The notes under the pieces: model-generated | Databases searched by the model: none | Seen by the model: only the letters and a program-made list of their open reading frames with translations | Told to the model about the DNA's origin: nothing | NCBI GenBank assembly: GCA_946998295.1 | Contig: CAMPYS010000002.1 | Coordinates: 65,820-129,819, forward strand | Origin: an uncultured Prevotella sp. | GTDB lineage: Bacteria > Bacteroidota > Bacteroidia > Bacteroidales > Bacteroidaceae | Direction of reading: 5' to 3' | DNA length: 64,000 nt | Made by a program: the position numbers and the translations under genes | Part shown: piece by piece, positions 34,746 through 43,771 of the stretch | Numbering within the stretch: position 1 is the stretch's first letter | Layout of the letters: every line of letters begins with the position of its first letter

Positions 34746-37232
34746 TTATTGTTTTATCGATTTATCTTTAATTTTATTTCCATAATGGCTATTATTGTAA
34801 TTACCATAGCGACCATGGGTATAATCTTTACCATAGCCATATCTACTATATTTTCCGTATTTACCATAGCCATAATAATAGCCATACTTTTTCTTACTCA
34901 TATCAATACCATTAAGTACTATTGATATTTTGGGAAGTTTATTTGTTGAGTTAAACTCATTAATCATTTCAAAACTTGATTTAGGAGTGTAATCAGCACG
35001 ACACATATATACGCTAGCATCGGCAATCTTTGCTATTTCGAAAGTATCAGTAACTAATCCAATAGGAGCTGTGTCTATTATAATATAGTCATATTTATTT
35101 TTTAGAATGTTAAATATTTCATTCAAAGAATGACGAGCCAATAATTCTGTTGGATTAGGTGGTATAGGACCAGCCATTAATAAATCTAAGTTGTCGTTAA
35201 TGCCAGAAGGTACTATTTGTTCCTTTATATCCTCAAAAGTAGGTGAATTTTTTATTAATAAATTAGTAATACCTAAGTTATGATTATTTATTCTGAAAAG
35301 TTCAGCTAAACGAGGACGACGTATATCAAGACCTATAAAAATTACTTTTTTCCCTAATAATGCAAAGCTTACAGAGAGGTTTGCAGCTGTAAATGTTTTA
35401 CCTTCTCCAGAAGTAGAGGAAGTAAATAAAACAACTTTTTGGTTATCTTCTAACATAAATTGAAGATTAGTACGCATGGAACGAAATACTTCCTCCATTT
35501 GGTTATTTTGATTTTCATGAACAACTATATCAGCCTTTCTTTTAGCATAAGAACTGGCAATAGGAACATCTGCTATAATAGGTATCTTTGTTAAGCGTAC
35601 AACGTCATCATGTCCCTCTATTTTGTAACGGAAAAATTGGATCAGAAATAAAATACCAGAAGGAATTAGAATCCCAATCAATAAAGCTATAAGAAGTATA
35701 TAATTATTGTTAGGACTAACTTTACCTGCAAATTGTGGCTCATCTATTAGCTTACCTTTATCAACTATTGATGCTAAAGACATATTGTTTTCTTCACGTT
35801 TTTGTAATAACATCAAATAAAGTCCAGATCGAACTTCTTGTTGTCTACTTATTTGATTTAGTTTACGTTCTTGTTGTGGAGCTTGAGCTACTTGTGAATT
35901 ATATTTGTTAAATTGTTCTGCAATAGCATCACGTTGAATTTTGAGATTATTACGAGCTGTTTCAATAGCCTTACGTATATCTAAGTTTAGATTATGTATT
36001 TGTTCAGTTAAAGGTTGGACTATGGGAGAGTTAGGAGACGCACTACGGAGCAACCGATTACGTTCCATAACAATCTCGTTATATTTATCTATTAAACTTG
36101 AGGATGTAGCATCTGAAAGACCTACATTTGATGGAATAACTTGAGTTAAATCTCTGTAAGAACCTTTTACTTCTGAAGCAATACTATTAAATAATTCTAT
36201 TTGAGTATTTAAATCTGCAAGTTTTTGCTCTGTTTGAGTTTGATTTTGCAAGCTACTTTCAGCATTCATTTCTAACTCAACCATACCATTTTCTTGCTTA
36301 TAATTCTGTAACTGGCTTTCTGTTGCTCCTAATTCTGCATTTATTTTTGATAAACGATTATTTATAAAATTTTCTGTTCGCAAGGCTATCATATTTTTAT
36401 CTTCATTTGCCTGTCTATTATAAACTATAGATAGTTGCTTTAGAAAATCTATTGCACGTTGGGGAATTTCATCAGTTAAACTCAATACTGCAATACTATT
36501 ACCCTTACTACTTTGAGTTATATTAAGTGCAGAAGAATACTTCTTTGCAGCTATTTTAGGAGACTCTATAGTTACATATAATTCTTCATCTTTTCTAAGC
36601 ACTCTGCCATTATTAGAAGTTATAGTTATTGTACCTGCACGAGTGATTATACTTGTTGGAAGTGATGAGAATTTACGTTGTAACGAAAACGGACCTTCTG
36701 AGTCTTGGTCATTAATTGATACAGAATATGTTCCTTCTACTGAAAAAATACTATTTTCTCGTTTTATAGTTAACGATATTGGTTGATTTAAGTGTTCTAA
36801 ATGTAATCTATCAATATCTACATTTAACGGTTGATCTTTATAAAGTATGGTCTGTTTAATACGACCTTTCGTAGAGTAGTTTATATATAATTTTAAATCT
36901 CGTACTACATCTTGGGCTAAAGAACTTGAGGATAATATTTCTATTTCATTATCTATCCCAGCAGAATTTGATATTATTCCTAAATTAAAGTTATCTTGTG
37001 TATTTGATCTACGCCTATTATCAGCATCTTTAATAAGCAATTTTGCTTGTGTTTGATATATTGGAGTAACGTAACGTAAATATATAGCAGATAGTCCAAT
37101 ACAAATTATAATAGAAAGTACAAACCAATACCAGTTAAGAATAATGGTACGATATATTAATTGAAAATTAAATAACGACTTACCATGTTCTTCACTATTT
37201 TGGTTTGAATTTAATTTACCTGTATTATTCAT
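34746..37232 (-). CDS. Polysaccharide co-polymerase and tyrosine autokinase (Wzc type)
   Basis: An 828-residue inner-membrane protein. Wzz-like N-terminal membrane span (about 33-53), a large periplasmic coiled-coil region, second span (about 508-530) and a cytoplasmic BY-kinase domain. The kinase has Walker A TSSTSGEGKTF near 602, Walker A' FIGLDIRRPRLAELF and Walker B YIIIDTAP near 717. The last 35 residues form a tyrosine cluster (GYYYGYGKYGKYSRYGYGKDY) that would be autophosphorylated. It controls chain length and export of capsule or exopolysaccharide. It follows rfbA by 22 bases. The matching export porin Wza and the phosphatase Wzb are not adjacent. Confidence 0.92.
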   Translation of the reverse strand: MNNTGKLNSNQNSEEHGKSLFNFQLIYRTIILNWYWFVLSIIICIGLSAIYLRYVTPIYQTQAKLLIKDADNRRRSNTQDNFNLGIISNSAGIDNEIEILSSSSLAQDVVRDLKLYINYSTKGRIKQTILYKDQPLNVDIDRLHLEHLNQPISLTIKRENSIFSVEGTYSVSINDQDSEGPFSLQRKFSSLPTSIITRAGTITITSNNGRVLRKDEELYVTIESPKIAAKKYSSALNITQSSKGNSIAVLSLTDEIPQRAIDFLKQLSIVYNRQANEDKNMIALRTENFINNRLSKINAELGATESQLQNYKQENGMVELEMNAESSLQNQTQTEQKLADLNTQIELFNSIASEVKGSYRDLTQVIPSNVGLSDATSSSLIDKYNEIVMERNRLLRSASPNSPIVQPLTEQIHNLNLDIRKAIETARNNLKIQRDAIAEQFNKYNSQVAQAPQQERKLNQISRQQEVRSGLYLMLLQKREENNMSLASIVDKGKLIDEPQFAGKVSPNNNYILLIALLIGILIPSGILFLIQFFRYKIEGHDDVVRLTKIPIIADVPIASSYAKRKADIVVHENQNNQMEEVFRSMRTNLQFMLEDNQKVVLFTSSTSGEGKTFTAANLSVSFALLGKKVIFIGLDIRRPRLAELFRINNHNLGITNLLIKNSPTFEDIKEQIVPSGINDNLDLLMAGPIPPNPTELLARHSLNEIFNILKNKYDYIIIDTAPIGLVTDTFEIAKIADASVYMCRADYTPKSSFEMINEFNSTNKLPKISIVLNGIDMSKKKYGYYYGYGKYGKYSRYGYGKDYTHGRYGNYNNSHYGNKIKDKSIKQ

Positions 37233-37254
37233 TGGTGAAAAAACTAAATAAATA

Positions 37255-38130
37255 TTATTGATTAGCTAATCGAATTAAATATTGTCCATACTCATTTTTT
37301 GCCATTGTTTGTGCATGTGCTAACAATTGTGCTTTGGTTATCCAGCCTTGTTTATATGAAATTTCCTCTAAACAAGAAACTTTTAATCCTTGCCTCTTTT
37401 CAATACATTCTATAAATGTACTAGCTTCAGAAAGACTTTCGTGAGTACCTGTATCTAACCATGCAAAGCCACGCTGTAGTGGTCGAACTTTTAATTTGTT
37501 ACTATTTAAATAAACCTGATTAACAGAAGTTATTTCTAATTCACCACGTGCTGAAGGTTTAATGCTTTTTGCTATTTTAATAACACTATTGGGATAAAAG
37601 TATAATCCAACTACAGCATAATTACTTTTAGGGTGTTTAGGCTTTTCTTCTATACTTAGGCAATTACCTTCTGTATCAAATTCAGCAACACCATAGCGTT
37701 CTGGATCATTTACACAATAACCAAACACTGTTGCATCTCCTTTTTTTTCTGTAGACGTAACACAGGATTTTAATAAACTACTTAGACCAGCACCATAAAA
37801 AATATTATCACCTAAAACTAAACAAACACTATCATTTCCTATAAATTCTTCTCCTATTATAAACGCTTGAGCTAATCCATCTGGAGCAGGCTGCTCTGCA
37901 TATTTAAAATTAACGCCAATATTACTACCATTGCCTAACAAACGTTTAAAACCTGGTAAATCTGCAGGAGTAGAAATTATTAAAATATTCCTAATTCCTG
38001 CTAGCATTAAAACAGATATAGGATAATAAATCATAGGTTTGTCATAAATAGGTATTAATTGTTTGCTAATACCTTTAGTTATTGGATAAAGACGAGATCC
38101 AGTGCCTCCAGCAAGAACTATTCCTTTCAT
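37255..38130 (-). CDS. rfbA: Glucose-1-phosphate thymidylyltransferase
   Basis: A 291-residue enzyme starting MKGIVLAGGTGSRLYPIT; 13 further residues could be added upstream but lie before the usual start. It condenses glucose-1-phosphate with dTTP to dTDP-glucose, the first step to dTDP-rhamnose. Visible motifs are the pyrophosphorylase loop GGTGSRLYPITKGISKQL, YYPISVLMLAGI, GDNIFYG and EEKP. The length equals the RfbA norm. rfbB, rfbC and rfbD are missing from the neighbourhood. It opens the rfbA-wzc-HAD operon. Confidence 0.93.
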   Translation of the reverse strand: MKGIVLAGGTGSRLYPITKGISKQLIPIYDKPMIYYPISVLMLAGIRNILIISTPADLPGFKRLLGNGSNIGVNFKYAEQPAPDGLAQAFIIGEEFIGNDSVCLVLGDNIFYGAGLSSLLKSCVTSTEKKGDATVFGYCVNDPERYGVAEFDTEGNCLSIEEKPKHPKSNYAVVGLYFYPNSVIKIAKSIKPSARGELEITSVNQVYLNSNKLKVRPLQRGFAWLDTGTHESLSEASTFIECIEKRQGLKVSCLEEISYKQGWITKAQLLAHAQTMAKNEYGQYLIRLANQ

Positions 38131-38283
38131 CACATATTTATTTTTAAGTACAAAAAGAGAAATACTCATCTTGGTGAATTAATTAATATTATTATTTAGA
38201 ACTAATTATTATATTAGCTAGTTAAATATAAATAATTATATCATTCTAATCACCTTATTTTTCTGAGTTATTCAAATATCAAA

Positions 38284-38292
38284 GCAAAGGTA
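38284..38292 (-). promoter_or_regulatory. -7 box of the rfbA operon
   Basis: TACCTTTGC on the minus strand fits TAnnTTTG followed by C. It lies about 150 bases before the rfbA start, leaving a long AT-rich leader without obvious structure. Confidence 0.5.
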
Positions 38293-38366
38293 AGTATTTA
38301 TTTTTAGAAAATTATTATAACTATTAAAAAAACAACAATAAAGCTTTAAATCTTATTTTATTTTCT

Positions 38367-38375
38367 TAACTTTGC
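38367..38375 (+). promoter_or_regulatory. -7 box before the 210-residue unknown gene
   Basis: TAACTTTGC fits TAnnTTTG followed by C. Transcription starting about 38380 would leave a 60-base leader to the ATG at 38446, which argues against a TTG start at 38392. Confidence 0.55.
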
Positions 38376-38445
38376 AAGCATAAGAAGCTTTTTGGCTACA
38401 TTTATAATCACGATTTTATACATTATAATAATATATATAATGATC

Positions 38446-39078
38446 ATGGGATTTTTTACTAGACTATTTAATAATAAAAAAAATGAAGATATTAAAGCAG
38501 GAGGAATGAATGATTACATGACTTTAATACGTGTTTATTTTCAAGCATCTCTTGCTGCAAAAGTAGGTATTACTAATCTTGCAGTATTACCAGACTTAAG
38601 AACATATAAGCAAACTTTTAAGATACCTACACTTAATAACAAACTTGGAGTTGGAGAAAAGAAAAGTATAAGAAAAACAATGAAACTTTTGTATCAAATG
38701 GATGATACATTTTTTGATGAAATTGATAATAGTATCAAGAAAGGGTGTAAGAAGATACAAGATGTACAGGGATATTTATATCAATTTCAAGCTTTCTCGC
38801 AAGATTTGATGATGCTAGTAGGTAATCTAATGAAATTCAAACTAAGAATACCAAGTATATTCAATAAGCTAATATATAAAATGACAGAGAAGACAGTAAC
38901 TGATATATTTACAAAAAATTCATTTACTGATCAAGGTGTAATAAAAACAGTAATGAATATTCGACAATTGAATAATAGACTCGGATTTTCGCAACAGTGG
39001 ATTACAAAATTTGTTTATCAAATTGTAGTGCTTGCAAAAAAAGAGCCACGAAATAATACTTATAGCGAGGAGAAATAA
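38446..39078 (+). CDS. Cytoplasmic protein of unknown function
   Basis: I start at the ATG of MGFFTRLFNNKKNED (38446); an ATG two codons upstream is also possible. This gives 210 residues. The amphipathic, basic N-terminus is followed by a mostly helical body (NDYMTLIRVYFQASLAAKVGITNLAVLPDL, GEKKSIRKTMKLLYQMDD, VMNIRQLNNRLGFSQQWITKF). It has no signal peptide and no catalytic motif I recognise. Its promoter is divergent from the rfbA operon. It is followed 99 bases later by the zapB-like, zapA and rny genes, with a separate -7 box, so a link to cell division is not established. Confidence 0.65.
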   Translation: MGFFTRLFNNKKNEDIKAGGMNDYMTLIRVYFQASLAAKVGITNLAVLPDLRTYKQTFKIPTLNNKLGVGEKKSIRKTMKLLYQMDDTFFDEIDNSIKKGCKKIQDVQGYLYQFQAFSQDLMMLVGNLMKFKLRIPSIFNKLIYKMTEKTVTDIFTKNSFTDQGVIKTVMNIRQLNNRLGFSQQWITKFVYQIVVLAKKEPRNNTYSEEK

Positions 39079-39128
39079 TTTAATTATAATAAAAAATAAA
39101 TAAGACTATTTATAAAGTAAAAATGAAA

Positions 39129-39136
39129 TAATTTTG
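39129..39136 (+). promoter_or_regulatory. -7 box of the zapB-like/zapA/rny operon
   Basis: TAATTTTG fits TAnnTTTG, 42 bases before the start codon at 39178; the -33 element is not recognisable. Confidence 0.4.
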
Positions 39137-39177
39137 TTCTATATGATGTATATTTATTGTAAATAAATACCTTTAAT

Positions 39178-39471
39178 ATGAATGAGAACGAAAAAAAAAT
39201 AAATTTATTCGCAACTCGTGTTAGACAAATGATATTGCAATATCAAGATTTAAAGGCTGAAAATGATGACCTAAAATTAATTATAGATAAATATAAAAAG
39301 GAAATAATCTCTTTACAAGCGCAATTAAAACAATCAGAAAGTGATTATAGATCTTTAAAATTAGCAAAAATGATAGAGATTAGCGATACAGACAAAGAAA
39401 ATGCACAAAAGCGAATTTCAAAACTCATTCGTAATATAAACAAATGCATCACTATAATAAGTGAGAAATAA
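39178..39471 (+). CDS. Short coiled-coil protein, ZapB-like
   Basis: A 97-residue, highly charged protein with heptad-like leucines and isoleucines from residue 10 to 65 (MILQYQDLKAENDDLKLIIDKYKKEIISLQAQL), so it should form a coiled coil. It is 14 bases upstream of zapA. In Bacteroidales this position is occupied by a small coiled-coil protein of the division apparatus, so a ZapB-like bundling role with the FtsZ ring is a reasonable inference. Sequence alone cannot separate it from other small coiled coils. Confidence 0.6.
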   Translation: MNENEKKINLFATRVRQMILQYQDLKAENDDLKLIIDKYKKEIISLQAQLKQSESDYRSLKLAKMIEISDTDKENAQKRISKLIRNINKCITIISEK

Positions 39472-39485
39472 CAGAAATGAAATAA

Positions 39486-39776
39486 ATGACTAATGATAAA
39501 ATATATATTAAACTACATCTATATAATACAGAACTTGCGCTAACTATAAAAAAAGAACAAGAGGAATATTATCGTTCAGCTGCAAAACTTATTATTGAAA
39601 AAGTTAATTCGTACTCTAAATTATATACTGGAAAACGAAGCGAAAAAGATATTTTGTTTATGTCTATGTTAGACATAGCATTCCACTATAAAATAGAAGA
39701 GGCTAGAAACAATACAGAACCATTTATAGTTATTTTTGATAAACTCACTTCTGAAATAGAGGAAACTATAAAGTAA
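39486..39776 (+). CDS. zapA: Cell division protein ZapA
   Basis: A 96-residue protein. It begins with beta-strand-rich KIYIKLHLYNTELALTIKKEQEEYYRSAAKLI, the FtsZ-contacting head of ZapA, and ends in a helical tail (DILFMSMLDIAFHYKIEEARNN) for tetramerisation. ZapA cross-links FtsZ protofilaments in the division ring. It sits between the coiled-coil gene and rny (22-base gap), the usual Bacteroidota order. Confidence 0.85.
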   Translation: MTNDKIYIKLHLYNTELALTIKKEQEEYYRSAAKLIIEKVNSYSKLYTGKRSEKDILFMSMLDIAFHYKIEEARNNTEPFIVIFDKLTSEIEETIK

Positions 39777-39798
39777 TCAAAATTTTAAGATAAACATA

Positions 39799-41403
39799 AT
39801 GAGCATAATTAATATATTAATATTGTCTATAATAGTACTATTAGTAGGATTTGTAGGAGGTTTTATATGGTTTAGATATATAATGAAGGGACAATATAAT
39901 AACTCTATAAAGCAGGCAAAAAAAGACGCTGAAGTCCTAAAAGAGAAAAAATTATTACAAGTAAAAGAAAAATTTATAAATAAAAGAAATGAGTTAGATA
40001 GAGAATTTCAACAACGAAATATAAAGATACAGCAAAATGAAAATAGACTCAAACAAAAGGAATTATCATTAACACACATACAAGATGATATTAATAAACA
40101 GAAGCAAGAAGTTGATAGAAATAGGTTTGAGTTAGAAAAACATAAACAGGATATAGATAGATATAGAGACGAAGTAGATAAGCAAAAACAAAATATAGAA
40201 AATAATCGACAATTATTACGTATTAAAGAAGAAGAACTTGAAAAGCAGCAACAGCTTGAAAGAGAAAAATTAGAGGAATTGTCTGGATTGAGTTCTGAAG
40301 AGGCAAAAGAAAGGTTAATTGAAAGTTTAAAAGATCAAGCAAAACTTGATGCCGCTTCATACATAAATGAAATAGTTGATGAAGCTAAATTAAATGCTAG
40401 TCAACAAGCAAAAAAAATAATAATACAAACTATTCAAAGAGTTGCAACTGAAACAGCAATAGAAAATTCTGTGAGCGTATTCCATATTGATAGCGATGAA
40501 GTAAAAGGACGAATTATAGGTCGTGAAGGAAGAAACATTAGAGCCTTGGAAGCAGCTACAGGGGTTGAAATTGTTGTTGATGATACGCCAGAGGCTATAG
40601 TTATTTCTGCATTTGACCCAGTAAGACGTGAAGTGTGTCGATTGGCATTGCACCAATTAGTGGCAGATGGGCGTATACATCCAGCAAGAATCGAAGAAAT
40701 TGTTGCAAAAGTAAAGAAACAGTTAGATAATGAAATAGTCGAAACAGGAAAACGAACAGCTATAGATTTAGGTATACATGGATTACATCCCGAATTAATA
40801 AGAATCATCGGTAAGATGAAATATAGATCTTCTTATGGGCAAAACTTATTGCAGCATGCGCGCGAAACAGCAAATTTATGTGCAGTTATGGCTAGTGAGT
40901 TAGGTCTTAATCCTAAAAAAGCTAAAAGAGCAGGTTTGTTGCACGATATAGGTAAGGTTCCAGATGAAGAGACAGAATTGCCACATGCTTTATATGGAGC
41001 AAAAATTGCAGAAAAATATAAAGAAAAGCCTGAAATATGTAATGCTATAGCTGCACATCATGATGAGGTGGAAATGACAAGTTTAATAGCACCAATAGTA
41101 CAAGTTTGTGATGCTATATCTGGAGCAAGACCTGGTGCAAGAAGAGAAATAGTTGAAGCATATATCAAACGTCTTAATGATCTTGAAGCAATAGCAATGA
41201 GCTATAGTGGAGTAACAAAAACTTATGCTATACAAGCTGGAAGGGAATTGAGAGTTATAGTAGGTGCCGATAAAATGGATGATACTCAAACAGAACAATT
41301 GAGTAATGATATTGCAGAAAAAATACAAAATGAAATGACTTATCCTGGACAAGTAAAAATTACTGTTATTAGAGAGACACGCAGTGTTTCTTATGCTAAA
41401 TAA
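39799..41403 (+). CDS. rny: Ribonuclease Y
   Basis: A 534-residue membrane-anchored endoribonuclease that begins mRNA decay. An N-terminal span (about 3-25), a long charged coiled coil (30-185), a KH RNA-binding domain (about 225-290, with GRIIGREGRNIRALE) and an HD hydrolase domain (350-445, with LLHDIGK near residue 380 and AHHDE) are all present. Length is typical. It follows zapA in the same operon and is followed 20 bases later by manC. Confidence 0.96.
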   Translation: MSIINILILSIIVLLVGFVGGFIWFRYIMKGQYNNSIKQAKKDAEVLKEKKLLQVKEKFINKRNELDREFQQRNIKIQQNENRLKQKELSLTHIQDDINKQKQEVDRNRFELEKHKQDIDRYRDEVDKQKQNIENNRQLLRIKEEELEKQQQLEREKLEELSGLSSEEAKERLIESLKDQAKLDAASYINEIVDEAKLNASQQAKKIIIQTIQRVATETAIENSVSVFHIDSDEVKGRIIGREGRNIRALEAATGVEIVVDDTPEAIVISAFDPVRREVCRLALHQLVADGRIHPARIEEIVAKVKKQLDNEIVETGKRTAIDLGIHGLHPELIRIIGKMKYRSSYGQNLLQHARETANLCAVMASELGLNPKKAKRAGLLHDIGKVPDEETELPHALYGAKIAEKYKEKPEICNAIAAHHDEVEMTSLIAPIVQVCDAISGARPGARREIVEAYIKRLNDLEAIAMSYSGVTKTYAIQAGRELRVIVGADKMDDTQTEQLSNDIAEKIQNEMTYPGQVKITVIRETRSVSYAK

Positions 41404-41423
41404 ACAACCAAAAATAAAATATT

Positions 41424-42506
41424 ATGATACATAATAGTAATCACATTGTGATAATGGCTGGAGGCGTAGGTAGTCGTTTTTGGCCAATGAGTACAGTATC
41501 AAAGCCCAAACAATTTATAGACGTACTTGGTGTAGGTAAATCACTATTACAACTTACTTATGATAGATTTAAAGGAATAACACGACCAGAGAATATTTGG
41601 ATAGTAACAAATGAAAAATATGTTGATATAGTGTGCCAACAATTACCTAATATACCAATAAGTAATATATTAAGTGAACCTTGTATGCGTAATACAGCCC
41701 CATGTATAGCATATGTGAGTTTTAAAATAAAGCATACTGATCCACGAGCCAATATAATAGTTACGCCAAGTGATCATATTGTAACAGATCTAGACGAATT
41801 TAAGCGAATTGTTACTAAATGTTTAGAATTTACCTCAGAAACAGATGCTATATTAACACTTGGCATAAAACCAAATAGACCAGAAACAGGATATGGATAC
41901 ATACAAGCTGATTTATCAATGATATCTGGAAGAAATAATGAAATTTTTAGGGTAGATAAATTTAGAGAAAAGCCAGATTTAGAGACAGCTAAACAATACA
42001 TTAAACAAAAAAACTTTTATTGGAATTCAGGAGTTTTTATTTGGAATGTGTCAACCATAGTTAATGCTTTTAGAATATATCAGCCAAACATATCAAGGAT
42101 ATTTGAAAATATTTATAGCAAATTTGGTACATCACAAGAGCAAGAAATTATAAATAATGTATATCGAGAATGTGATAATATATCGGTAGATTATGCTATT
42201 ATGGAAAAGGCAGAGGAAATCTTTGTGTATCCTGCTAACTTTGGTTGGAGCGATTTAGGTACTTGGGGCTCTCTATATATACAATCAGAAAAAGATACAT
42301 TGAATAATGCTTTAATAGGTAATAATATACAGATGTTTGATTGTAAAGATTGTATAGTACATACAACAGATGAAAAGAAAGTTGTAGTACAAGGATTAAA
42401 TGGATACATTATAGCTGAAAAGGACAATACATTGTTAATATGTAAACTCACAGAAGAACAAAGGATAAAAGAGTTTTCAAATGACAATAATAAAAATAAA
42501 TCATAA
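41424..42506 (+). CDS. manC: Mannose-1-phosphate guanylyltransferase
   Basis: A 360-residue single-domain enzyme that makes GDP-mannose from GTP and mannose-1-phosphate. Motifs: VIMAGGVGSRFWPMSTVSKPKQF at the N-terminus, TPSDHIV near 115, FREKPDLETAKQY, and FYWNSGVFIWN near 200. It lacks the C-terminal isomerase domain found in longer ManC/AlgA proteins, which is normal for this lineage. It lies one base before gmd, which uses its product. Confidence 0.92.
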   Translation: MIHNSNHIVIMAGGVGSRFWPMSTVSKPKQFIDVLGVGKSLLQLTYDRFKGITRPENIWIVTNEKYVDIVCQQLPNIPISNILSEPCMRNTAPCIAYVSFKIKHTDPRANIIVTPSDHIVTDLDEFKRIVTKCLEFTSETDAILTLGIKPNRPETGYGYIQADLSMISGRNNEIFRVDKFREKPDLETAKQYIKQKNFYWNSGVFIWNVSTIVNAFRIYQPNISRIFENIYSKFGTSQEQEIINNVYRECDNISVDYAIMEKAEEIFVYPANFGWSDLGTWGSLYIQSEKDTLNNALIGNNIQMFDCKDCIVHTTDEKKVVVQGLNGYIIAEKDNTLLICKLTEEQRIKEFSNDNNKNKS

Positions 42507-42507
42507 T

Positions 42508-43596
42508 ATGATGAAAAAAAATATAGCACTTATAACAGGAATAACTGGACAAGATGGAAGTTATCTAGCAGAATTCCTTATTGATAAAGGATATGAAGTA
42601 CATGGATTATTACGAAGAAGTTCTTCATTTAATACAGGAAGAATTGAACATTTATATTTAGATGAATGGGTCAGAGATATGAAAAAATCTCGACTTATAA
42701 ATTTGCATTGGGCAGATATGACAGATTCTTCATCTTTAATACGAATTATAGGCGAAATACAACCAACTGAAATATATAATCTTGCAGCCCAAAGTCATGT
42801 TAAAGTAAGTTTTGATGTACCAGAATACACTGCTGATACCGATGCTTTAGGAGTCCTCAGGTTATTAGAGGCTGTTAGAATTTGTGGATTAGATAAAAAT
42901 TGTAAAATATATCAAGCATCAACATCAGAATTATTTGGGAAGGTTCACGAAGTGCCTCAAAAAGAAACAACACCTTTTCATCCACGTTCGCCATATTCTG
43001 TAGCTAAGTTATATGCATATTGGATAATAAAAAACTATTATGAATCATACAATATGTTTTGTTGTAATGGTATTTTATTTAACCACGAAAGCGAGCGGAG
43101 AGGAGAAAATTTTGTTACTAGAAAAATTACATTAGCAGCAGCAAGAATAGTACAAGGAATACAAGATAAATTATATCTTGGAAATCTTAATGCTAAAAGA
43201 GATTGGGGATATGCTAAAGATTATGTCGAATGTATGTGGTTAATGTTGCAACAAGATAAGCCCGAAGATTTTGTAATAGCAACAGGGGAGACTCATTCTG
43301 TTAGAGAATTTTGTACCTTAGCTTTTAAGGAAGTTGGAATTGAAATCGATTGGCGTGGAACAGGTATAGATGAAAAAGGTTATGACAAATATAGTGGAAA
43401 ACTTATAGTGGAGGTAGACCCTAAGTATTTCCGGCCAGCTGATGTAGATCAATTACTTGGAGACCCAAGTAAAGCCATTAATATACTTGGTTGGAATCCA
43501 TATAAAACAAGTTTTACAGACTTGGTTAAGATAATGGTAAAGCATGATATGGAATTTGTAACTAAATTATATAAGAAAGCTCAAAAGCCAGAATAA
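42508..43596 (+). CDS. gmd: GDP-mannose 4,6-dehydratase
   Basis: I place the start at 42508 (MMKKNIALITGITGQDG), one base after the manC stop; a longer frame beginning at 42481 would overlap manC. This gives 362 residues. It is a short-chain dehydrogenase with Rossmann motif TGITGQDGSYLAE, catalytic SPYSVAKLYAYW (YxxxK) and GRGENF-type HESERRGENFVTRKI. It converts GDP-mannose to GDP-4-keto-6-deoxymannose, the precursor of GDP-fucose. The usual next gene, fcl, is not here; an AT decamer repeat and pfkA follow. Confidence 0.93.
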   Translation: MMKKNIALITGITGQDGSYLAEFLIDKGYEVHGLLRRSSSFNTGRIEHLYLDEWVRDMKKSRLINLHWADMTDSSSLIRIIGEIQPTEIYNLAAQSHVKVSFDVPEYTADTDALGVLRLLEAVRICGLDKNCKIYQASTSELFGKVHEVPQKETTPFHPRSPYSVAKLYAYWIIKNYYESYNMFCCNGILFNHESERRGENFVTRKITLAAARIVQGIQDKLYLGNLNAKRDWGYAKDYVECMWLMLQQDKPEDFVIATGETHSVREFCTLAFKEVGIEIDWRGTGIDEKGYDKYSGKLIVEVDPKYFRPADVDQLLGDPSKAINILGWNPYKTSFTDLVKIMVKHDMEFVTKLYKKAQKPE

Positions 43597-43600
43597 GAAT

Positions 43601-43684
43601 ACTATATACTATAAAATACTATATAGTACTATATTATACTATATAGTACTATATTATACTATATTATATTATACTATATTATAC
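43601..43684. repeat. AT-rich tandem repeat of 10/20-bp units
   Basis: From 43618 the palindromic decamer ACTATATAGT and the decamer ACTATATTAT alternate twice (43618-43657), then ACTATATTAT repeats at 43658 and 43673. Related, less regular copies begin at 43601. Only A, T and scattered C/G at fixed places occur. It fills the space right after the gmd stop codon. Confidence 0.85.
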
Positions 43685-43726
43685 AAATAATTATATAATC
43701 CTATATACAAATAAAATTTTAATTAT

Positions 43727-43734
43727 TATCTTTG
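43727..43734 (+). promoter_or_regulatory. -7 box of pfkA
   Basis: TATCTTTG followed by T fits TAnnTTTG, 37 bases before the pfkA start at 43772. Confidence 0.55.
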
Positions 43735-43771
43735 TCACGTAATTAAATTAATACTTAATAACTACTATGCT

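Noticed and set aside
38392..38445. TTG start and N-terminal membrane span for the 210-residue protein
   Set aside because: The extra segment is nearly all Ile, Tyr and Met from AT-rich leader DNA, and the -7 box at 38367 would leave almost no leader.
42481..42507. Longer gmd start overlapping manC
   Set aside because: The Rossmann motif follows the ATG at 42508 by the usual distance, and the 9 extra residues have no family support.
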